The notes under the pieces are model-generated. The model saw only the letters and a program-made list of their open reading frames with translations, did no database searches and was not told the DNA's origin. From NCBI GenBank assembly GCA_902797405.1, contig CADBSP010000106.1, positions 1 through 5,648 of the forward strand: DNA of 5,648 nt, in the 5' to 3' direction. Made by a program: the position numbers and the translations under genes. The DNA is from an uncultured Eubacteriales bacterium (GTDB lineage: Bacteria; Bacillota; Clostridia; Peptostreptococcales; Anaerovoracaceae). Shown here one piece after another: positions 1-5,018 of the stretch; positions within the stretch are counted from its first letter, which is position 1, and each line of letters begins with the position of its first letter.

Positions 1-26
1 ATATGTGGTGGTCTTTCAGTTTCTAT

Positions 27-55
27 ACTATACATTGAATCCCGAAAAAAAGCAA
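27..55 (-). promoter_or_regulatory. Sigma-A-type promoter reading out of the left edge
   Basis: On the minus strand, -35 TTGCTT (55-50), a 17-bp spacer and -10 TATAGT (32-27). The start point is predicted near position 20, and any transcript leaves the window at position 1. Its gene is not visible. The -35 matches only half of the consensus; the -10 matches five of six bases. Confidence 0.65.
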
Positions 56-60
56 CCCTC

Positions 61-96
61 TTTTGTATGTTTTTTTGAATATTTTTTTACTTTTTT
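61..96 (-). promoter_or_regulatory. A-tract (UP-element-like) region upstream of the left-edge promoter
   Basis: The minus strand has A-runs of 4, 7, 7 and 6 bases (plus-strand T-runs 61-64, 70-76, 82-88, 91-96). Their centres are about 10.5, 12 and 8.5 bp apart, roughly one helical turn. They occupy about -42 to -75 relative to the predicted start, where UP elements or curved DNA stimulate transcription. Activity is inferred. Confidence 0.5.
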
Positions 97-184
97 CTCG
101 TGATTCTATTAAGGTTCTTTAAGGCCAATCCAGGAGCTATCCACATTGCATTTTTATTTGGATTATGTTCGGATATTCTCGGCT

Positions 185-3100
185 TTAAGCCCGCTTGTCA
201 CCGGTAAACCTGTCCGTAACTTTGCCCGTGATATAGAGGAATCCTGCGTCATCCATATGACCCAAAAGCCCGGTGTTAAGCCATTCGAAGGCGTCTCTTC
301 CCTGGCTCGTGTGGTTCAGGATGCCCAGGCTTCCTCCCGCCAGACATATTTCCCCATTTCCCGACAGATCCTTATCTATAAACTTGATTCCCATGCACGG
401 AGTGATATGGCCGGCCGCTCCCGACTTCATGGCGGTTCGAATCTTCCTCTCGCCTTTGCTCATCAGGCCCGGAATCGGAATCTCCGGAAGGAACCTTTTG
501 CTCGGTTTGATATAGATTGCTATAGGCGCAACACTTTCAGGGAGTCCAAAGTATTGGAATCCGGTTTTATGTCTGCTGGATTCCAGAGACTCCTCGCTGA
601 GAGACATGTCCACACCGCATCCCATATACAGAGGTAGCAATGTCCCCAGCAAAAACTCCGTGGTATTGATTTCCCCATTCTCCGATTCATCCACAGGAAG
701 TCTTCCCGGGAGAGCATAATATGGACCATTCATTCCGGGGCTCTCCAGCATCAAAGCCGTCGCAATCAGACTTTCACAGAAATTGTAATGGGTAAATGTT
801 ATACCATCCTCCTCATTATGATTGAAGGACTCCAGGACAGAATCGGATCCGAGAATCTCTGTATCGATATACTGGCGGTCTCCCAGAGCAAGCTGGTTTT
901 TACCTTCATCTATAAATCCGCGAATTGTGGAATCGGGTTTTCCTTCGGTTATCAAAACCGTGCCCAGGCCGCATGCCACAGCGAAGAAAAGAACCAGGTT
1001 TTCATAATCGAGTTTTCCGCCTTCGCACTTAATCTTTACTTTCTTGCCTTTGAATCCACGGTTTATTAACGATGTTCCCAGTCCGTTTACATCTGCCAGG
1101 AATTGTTTAAATGTCACATCGGTGCCACTTGCAGCCGCCGATTTCTCTGCCTGAACATCCGCTTCTTCCGGCATCAAAACGTCTTCTAGGCTTATGCCGG
1201 TATTCCTGAAGGCAATTTCGTCTCCGTATTTTTCCGCACAGAATCGAATGAGCTCCCTAAGGTCAGTAACCGGAAGCAATTTCCCTGGCTCTTTGGATTC
1301 ATCCTTCCCCGGTTCCTTTGATTGCGCCGGGAAGAGGTCTTTATTGATGTATGCCGGGTCATCGGAGGATTTGATTTCCTGGATGAGTTCCTGTATGCGC
1401 TGGCTCTCCTCGGCCTTTATCTCTCTATAGCTCAGGCTTCCGGTTGCGTCTTCACCTTCAACAAAGTTTCCATAGCGCTTAATTTTACCGGTCGTCGTCA
1501 TCTCGAAATCTTTCTCTCGGATGTTTACTCTTTTGATGGCTTTATACGGCGGCATGGTGTCGTTCACTTTATCCACCAGTTCTTTATAGAAGTGGTAGAT
1601 GTCGCTGGAATCCATCTCCCCATATCGTTCCTTCAGTAGAACAAAGTTCGGCTGGATGTCAGCTGTTATGGCCACGTTCCCGATTCTCTTATCCGTAACT
1701 CCGTGGACCAGAACTTCCTTTATCAAGTCGTTTTGTTTAAGGACTTCCTCTATTTCCTCAGGGAAGATATTCTTTCCACCCTTTGTTACGATTACAGTTT
1801 TCTTTCGCCCTGTTACATAAAGGAATCCGTTTTCGTCCATGTATCCCAGGTCACCCGTGTAAAGCCAACCGTCGCGGAGAACTTCCGCCGTCGCTTCGGG
1901 ATCCTCGTAGTAACCCAGCATGACGGATGGGCTTTTTACTACGATTTCACCGATGCCATCGGTATCCGGATTGTCAATCTTCACTGTTGTTCCGTGCATC
2001 GGACGGCCAACGGATTCCGCGATGCTGTAATTGTTTTGGTTAACCGCAATTATCGGAGAGCATTCCGTCATTCCATAGCCTTGCATCATCGGGATTCCCA
2101 TAGCCTCAAAATCTTTGATGACCTGTGGGTCTATTGCTGCGCCGCCGGCGATGAACTGCTTCATCTCTCCACCAAGCGCCTCATGGATGGCTTTAAACAT
2201 CCGTTTCATTATCAAAGGATTGTTATATAGCTTCAGGCGTCGGGATAGTTCAATCGCATTTCTAAGCTTCTCTCCCTGTCCGCTGGATTCCGCCTGCTTC
2301 ATCATTCCTTTATATATTTTCTCGAAGACCAAAGGCACCCCAACCATGCAGTTGGCGTGCACCTCGTTCATGTTCTTGGATATGTACTTGACGCCTTCGC
2401 AGATTGCCAAGGTCTTCCCCTGGTAGAATGTCGTCCAGTCCACGCACGTGTTTTCAAAGGTATGGTGAGTCGGAAGAATCGAGAGAATTATGAAGTTGTC
2501 GCCGAGTTTTTCACGGCGGCTCATGTTGACTACGTTGCTTGCGATGTTCTTATGCGAGAGCATTACGCCCTTGGCTTTTCCTGTCGTTCCGGATGTGAAG
2601 AGTAGCGCAGCCATCGCGTCCGGATCTACCTTGGCGTCGATGAAGTTCCTCTCTCCCTGATGGACCAGGTCCGCTCCTTCGGCTATCAAGGCTCGCATGC
2701 TCATGATTCGGTTTGCCGCTGCTCCGCTGCCCCCCCTGTCGTTGGTCGGGTCGCTGTCTGCGGCCAAGGCCTTATGCCTGGGCTCATCCATAGAAATAAA
2801 GTATTCGATAGTTCCGGGATCATCAAAGAGAGCTTTGACCGACTTCCCCATCTTGTTTGAATAGATGATAGCAGCTGCTCCCGAACGCTTAATCAGGGTC
2901 ACCACCTCATCCGCCGGAAGGTTTTTATCCAGTGGCACGATTACGCCGGTTCCGCAAACGGTTGCATAATAAGTGAGAAACCAGTAATAACTGGTCTCAC
3001 CAATAACTGCTATTTTCTTATCCTTCAGTCCCATGTCGAGGAATCGAGTTCCCAAGGCATCTACATCTGCCTTTACCTGGCTGTACTTTATTCCTACGAA

Positions 3101-3235
3101 TTTGCCTGCCTCTTTGTCTTTATATAAATAGGCATCCACATCGGCAAACATCTCGCAGCTGGAATAGATGATGTCCTTTAGGTCGGTTACTTCGCGGACC
3201 GGATGGTCTATGCCATCATACCGTTTGCTGTTCAT
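185..3235 (-). CDS. AMP-forming long-chain acyl-CoA synthetase fused to a degenerate second adenylation half
   Basis: Expected to activate fatty acids (acid + ATP + CoA to acyl-CoA + AMP + PPi) at the cytosolic membrane face; chain length is not predictable here. Residues ~1-600 carry the full ANL-superfamily set: P-loop LLFTSGTTGKAKG (211-223), QGYGMTECSP (385-394), YTGDLG with ribose-binding Asp462 (459-464), the FLYVTGRKK hinge region with Arg477 (471-479), GGKNIFPEEIE, and a lid domain with catalytic Lys584 in TTTGKIKR. The style is FadD15/COG1022. Family members are about 550-650 residues, so this 1016-residue protein has ~400 extra: a charged linker with SKEPGK repeated (639-652), then a decayed, shortened AMP-binding fold. 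A Gly/Ala-rich insertion sits at ~157-175. The ATG at 3235 is chosen because homology begins a few residues in (REVTDLKDII), but no good Shine-Dalgarno precedes it. It lies 231 bp after tyrS with no clear terminator between, so cotranscription is possible. The substrate is inferred; the enzyme class is well supported. Confidence 0.9.
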   Translation of the reverse strand: MNSKRYDGIDHPVREVTDLKDIIYSSCEMFADVDAYLYKDKEAGKFVGIKYSQVKADVDALGTRFLDMGLKDKKIAVIGETSYYWFLTYYATVCGTGVIVPLDKNLPADEVVTLIKRSGAAAIIYSNKMGKSVKALFDDPGTIEYFISMDEPRHKALAADSDPTNDRGGSGAAANRIMSMRALIAEGADLVHQGERNFIDAKVDPDAMAALLFTSGTTGKAKGVMLSHKNIASNVVNMSRREKLGDNFIILSILPTHHTFENTCVDWTTFYQGKTLAICEGVKYISKNMNEVHANCMVGVPLVFEKIYKGMMKQAESSGQGEKLRNAIELSRRLKLYNNPLIMKRMFKAIHEALGGEMKQFIAGGAAIDPQVIKDFEAMGIPMMQGYGMTECSPIIAVNQNNYSIAESVGRPMHGTTVKIDNPDTDGIGEIVVKSPSVMLGYYEDPEATAEVLRDGWLYTGDLGYMDENGFLYVTGRKKTVIVTKGGKNIFPEEIEEVLKQNDLIKEVLVHGVTDKRIGNVAITADIQPNFVLLKERYGEMDSSDIYHFYKELVDKVNDTMPPYKAIKRVNIREKDFEMTTTGKIKRYGNFVEGEDATGSLSYREIKAEESQRIQELIQEIKSSDDPAYINKDLFPAQSKEPGKDESKEPGKLLPVTDLRELIRFCAEKYGDEIAFRNTGISLEDVLMPEEADVQAEKSAAASGTDVTFKQFLADVNGLGTSLINRGFKGKKVKIKCEGGKLDYENLVLFFAVACGLGTVLITEGKPDSTIRGFIDEGKNQLALGDRQYIDTEILGSDSVLESFNHNEEDGITFTHYNFCESLIATALMLESPGMNGPYYALPGRLPVDESENGEINTTEFLLGTLLPLYMGCGVDMSLSEESLESSRHKTGFQYFGLPESVAPIAIYIKPSKRFLPEIPIPGLMSKGERKIRTAMKSGAAGHITPCMGIKFIDKDLSGNGEICLAGGSLGILNHTSQGRDAFEWLNTGLLGHMDDAGFLYITGKVTDRFTGDKRA
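188..1270 (-). other. C-terminal pseudo-adenylation domain of the acyl-CoA synthetase
   Basis: Residues ~656-1016 align by eye, in order, with the first half of the same protein. TDLRELIRFCAEKYGDE matches TDLKDIIYSSCEMFADV; the VTFKQFLADVNGLGTSLINRGFKGKKVKI stretch (708-735) matches residues 49-76; GITFTHYNF (811-819) matches GVMLSHKNI (223-231). GHMDDAGFLYITGK (992-1005) matches GYMDENGFLYVTGR (464-477). The phosphate-binding P-loop is gone (SFNHNEED stands where TSGTTGKAK should be). The Asp of YTGDLG is Leu990, the TGR Arg is Lys1005, the QGYGMTE region is deleted, and the lid domain with its catalytic Lys is absent. It should not bind ATP productively. A structural, regulatory or acyl/CoA-sensing role is inference only. 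Confidence 0.75.
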
Positions 3236-3340
3236 TAATTATCTATTATTATCTTTCTGTCATATGTTGACTTATATACACACTGCTCATATACACACTG
3301 CTCGGAACTTTGCATTTGCTTTATCGCAGTGCGTGGTTTT
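3236..3340. other. Spacer upstream of the acyl-CoA synthetase
   Basis: AT-rich, no gene. It holds the 15-bp tandem repeat and a loose inverted pair CACTGC / GCAGTG (3296-3301 and 3326-3331). The minus strand just before the ATG reads CAGAAAGATAATAATAGATA without a recognisable Shine-Dalgarno. No rho-independent terminator for tyrS is visible here. Confidence 0.6.
3274..3303. repeat. 15-bp tandem repeat before the acyl-CoA synthetase
   Basis: Two perfect adjacent copies of atatacacactgctc (3274-3288 and 3289-3303). On the minus strand each presents GTGTATAT, and the copy nearest the gene continues as TATATAAG, giving -10-like hexamers 39 bp or more upstream of the ATG at 3235. No convincing -35 was found for either. 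Confidence 0.8.
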
Positions 3341-3514
3341 ATTTAAGCACGATTTTATGGAGTTTATTTTTGCTTTCAGAAGGCTGAAGAATCTGATGTT
3401 ATTATTTAAGCACGGATTTTTATGGAATTTCTTTCTGCTTTCAGAAGGCTGAAGAATCTGATGTTATTATTTAAGCACGATTTTATGGAATTTCTTTTTA
3501 CCCTTCTGAAGGAG
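3341..3514. repeat. Tandem duplication of the tyrS 3' end (two spare copies plus the genic one)
   Basis: Copies are 3341-3403 (63 bp), 3404-3468 (65 bp) and the genic copy from 3469 to about 3514. The two downstream copies share an identical stretch (3372-3403 and 3437-3468), and each carries the equivalent of the tyrS tail KKFHKIVLK-stop. The unit appears to be ~45 nt of tyrS end plus ~18 nt of downstream sequence. The middle copy has two single-base insertions and the leftmost copy has substitutions, so neither encodes the intact tail. Each spare copy contains a small TTCAG-CCTT-CTGAA hairpin on the minus strand. Confidence 0.85.
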
Positions 3515-4801
3515 GAGCACTCCGTCCTGGAAATCGGAAGTTGTGATGAACTTCTTTACATCCGTAACTTTTTCTCCATTAACGGATACGCCGCCCTGCT
3601 CGATGGTTCTTCTGGCATCGCCGTTGGACTCTGCCAATTTAAGTTCGGCCAGAAGGCTTACGAGTCCTTTTCCTTCTCCATCAAAATCAGCAGCGCCCAT
3701 CTCTGTCGATGGAATGTCTGCGGCTGCTGCGCCACCACTGAACGCGGAGCGAGATGCTTCCAAAGCCTTTGTCGCTTCTTCTTCACCGTGAACGAGCTTC
3801 GTGATTTCGAATGCGAGGATTTCCTTCGCTTTGTTTATTTCTGCGCCTTCCAGTGCGGATAGTCTTTCTACTTCTTCCATAGGAAGGAAGGTGAGCATGC
3901 GGAGGCATTTATTCACATCGGCGTCACCAACGTTTCTCCAATACTGGAAGAATTCGTATGGGCTAACTCTGTCTGCATCGAGCCAAAGGGCACCCTTCTG
4001 GGTCTTTCCCATCTTCTTTCCTTCACTGGTTGTAAGAAGCGAAAATGTCATGCCGTAAACTTCCTTTTGGATTGTTTTTCTGGTTAGGTCAACTCCTCCA
4101 ATGATGTTGGACCACTGGTCGTCGCCGCCGAACTGAATCTTTACATCAAAGTCCCTGGCCATGACCATGAAGTCGTAGCTCTGCATTAGCATGTAGCTGA
4201 ATTCAAAGAAGGTAAGTCCGGATTCTCTCTCCATTCTTTGCTTAAACGCTTCAGAACGGAGCATGGTATTTACGTTGAATTTTGATCCGATTTCTCTAAC
4301 GAATTCAATCCAGTTAAGCGGTCTAATCCATTCGCCGTTATTGACGGATACTGCCTTTCCGGGCTCCGGTTCTTTGTTCTGGTGACCCGGTTCGTAGACG
4401 CCGCCATTACCTTCGTATTTCCACTCGTCATCGAATTCGATGAAGCGCTCAAAGAGTTTCTTAAACTGAGCGCAGTTGTAGTCGATGGTTTCAACATCCA
4501 TCAGCTGACGCATGTCTGTTCTTCCTGATGGGTCGCCCACCATTCCGGTTCCGCCGCCTAATAGAACTACCGGGGTATGTCCAAACTTCTGCATGTACAT
4601 CATGATGATGACCTGCATGAAGTGACCCACGTGAAGGCAATCAGCGGTCGGATCGAATCCGATGTAGAATTTTACTTTTTCGTTTTGAAGAAGCTTACGC
4701 ACTTCCTCTTCGTTTGTGGATTGCTCGATGAATCCTCTTTCCTTCAGCACATCATATACATTGTCGTGCTTACTTACTGTGTCAGGTATAAACTGTTTCA
4801 T
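3467..4801 (-). CDS. tyrS: Tyrosyl-tRNA synthetase (class I), TyrRS
   Basis: Charges tRNA-Tyr with tyrosine using ATP, as a cytosolic dimer. In the 444-residue product: HIGH-type motif HVGH (57-60) within FDPTADCLHVGH, TGMVGDPSGR (85-94), tyrosine-pocket YMLMQSYD (Tyr203, Gln207, Asp210), FGGDDQW (224-230), KMSKS-type loop KKMGKT (262-267), and a C-terminal S4 RNA-binding domain (~378-440) ending KKKFHKIVLK. Start: the frame extends 13 codons upstream to 4840, but the ATG at 4801 is preferred. It has AGGGAG 8 nt upstream, and MKQFIPDTVSKHDNVYDVLKE fits family N-termini while the upstream residues overlap leader hairpins. A ~20-residue Gly/Glu/Pro-rich insertion at ~126-148 is unusual relative to common bacterial TyrRS. 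The leader has terminator-like hairpins, suggesting attenuation. The 3' end of the gene is tandemly copied downstream. Confidence 0.96.
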   Translation of the reverse strand: MKQFIPDTVSKHDNVYDVLKERGFIEQSTNEEEVRKLLQNEKVKFYIGFDPTADCLHVGHFMQVIIMMYMQKFGHTPVVLLGGGTGMVGDPSGRTDMRQLMDVETIDYNCAQFKKLFERFIEFDDEWKYEGNGGVYEPGHQNKEPEPGKAVSVNNGEWIRPLNWIEFVREIGSKFNVNTMLRSEAFKQRMERESGLTFFEFSYMLMQSYDFMVMARDFDVKIQFGGDDQWSNIIGGVDLTRKTIQKEVYGMTFSLLTTSEGKKMGKTQKGALWLDADRVSPYEFFQYWRNVGDADVNKCLRMLTFLPMEEVERLSALEGAEINKAKEILAFEITKLVHGEEEATKALEASRSAFSGGAAAADIPSTEMGAADFDGEGKGLVSLLAELKLAESNGDARRTIEQGGVSVNGEKVTDVKKFITTSDFQDGVLLLQKGKKKFHKIVLK

Positions 4802-4809
4802 TAGTATTT

Positions 4810-4815
4810 CTCCCT
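4810..4815 (-). promoter_or_regulatory. tyrS Shine-Dalgarno
   Basis: Minus-strand AGGGAG followed by an 8-nt spacer (AAATACTA) and the ATG at 4801-4799. It decides the start of tyrS against the longer frame that opens at 4840. Confidence 0.85.
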
Positions 4816-4817
4816 GT

Positions 4818-4839
4818 GACAAGCGGTGCCCGCAAGCCA
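4818..4839 (-). promoter_or_regulatory. Second leader hairpin sharing the terminator core
   Basis: On the minus strand AAGTGG and CCGCTT can pair (5 Watson-Crick pairs plus one wobble) around a 10-nt loop. Alternatively the internal GCGG-GCA-CCGC can fold (4833-4823). That 11-nt core matches the terminator core GCGGGCGCCGC (4864-4854) with one difference, so arms of the two hairpins can exchange partners. It ends just before the Shine-Dalgarno and could also affect ribosome access. Confidence 0.4.
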
Positions 4840-4844
4840 CTTCT

Positions 4845-4866
4845 AAAAACTGGGCGGCGCCCGCCC
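4845..4866 (-). terminator. Terminator-like GC hairpin in the tyrS leader (possible attenuator)
   Basis: On the minus strand GGGCGG-GCG-CCGCCC forms a perfect 6-bp stem with a 3-nt loop (4866-4852), followed by AG and five Ts (4849-4845). It lies ~44 nt before the tyrS ATG and ~150 nt after the upp stop. No promoter fits between the hairpin and tyrS, so tyrS transcripts should cross it. That favours regulated (attenuator) termination over simple termination of upp. The T-run is short and offset by two bases, so strength is uncertain. Confidence 0.55.
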
Positions 4867-4883
4867 TTAGCTTACTTGTATTG

Positions 4884-4909
4884 AATCCTAATGCTTGGCA
4901 AATAGGATT
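4884..4909 (-). promoter_or_regulatory. Hairpin in the tyrS leader
   Basis: AATCCTA (minus, 4909-4903) pairs perfectly with TAGGATT (4890-4884). Inside, TGC-CAA-GCA adds a short inner stem. The CCTA arm can instead pair with an upstream TAGG (4917-4914), giving a competing small hairpin. No T-run follows it, so it is not itself a terminator. Whether it is transcribed depends on the unmapped tyrS promoter. Confidence 0.4.
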
Positions 4910-4934
4910 GTAACCTACATCTTTGGTTTGAATT

Positions 4935-4977
4935 TATGATTAGTAATCGTTTAGTTATTTATCGATTATTAATCATA
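4935..4977. repeat. 15-bp AT-rich inverted repeat upp-tyrS
   Basis: The left arm TATGATTAGTAATCG (4935-4949) and right arm CGATTATTAATCATA (4963-4977) are inverted copies with one imperfect position, separated by 13 bp. Read from the plus strand the odd position is a G-T pair; on the minus-strand transcript it is an A-C mismatch. It is AT-rich with no adjoining GC stem or clear T-run on the minus strand. A DNA operator is therefore about as plausible as an RNA hairpin. Confidence 0.6.
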
Positions 4978-5018
4978 GTTGTTTGTTATATTTATTGATT
5001 GTCTATTATGATGCTCTA

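Noticed and set aside
97..184. Rho-independent terminator for the acyl-CoA synthetase
   Set aside because: Only weak TTAA/CCTTAA repeats are present; there is no GC-rich stem followed by Ts on the minus strand.
1703..2230. Plus-strand 175-codon frame (and similar plus-strand frames such as 146-637 and 3422-3862)
   Set aside because: They lie antisense to well-supported genes, show no recognisable domain, and their products are Cys/Phe/Ser-rich shadows of the coding strand.
3372..3468. CRISPR array
   Set aside because: The repeats are adjacent ~63-bp tandem copies without unique spacers, and they derive from the tyrS 3' end.
3285..3469. Possible stop-codon readthrough of tyrS: the frame stays open ~58 codons after TAA-TAA
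   Set aside because: Two consecutive TAA codons make readthrough unlikely. The tail KKKFHKIVLK is a normal TyrRS end, and the open stretch is explained by frame-preserving 63-bp duplication.
4816..4826. GTGACAAGCGG shared (opposite strand) with the end of the acyl-CoA synthetase near 185-200
   Set aside because: An 11-base match in inverted orientation with no flanking similarity; probably chance.
4802..4840. Longer tyrS start at 4840, adding 13 residues
   Set aside because: The added residues do not resemble TyrRS N-termini and are encoded by the leader hairpin. The ATG at 4801 has a good Shine-Dalgarno.
4802..5018. Canonical tyrosine T-box riboswitch
   Set aside because: No clear AGGGUGGNACCGCG box, no UGGU complement to the tRNA-Tyr acceptor end, and no recognisable Stem I with a UAC specifier. 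Kept only as a possible decayed relative.
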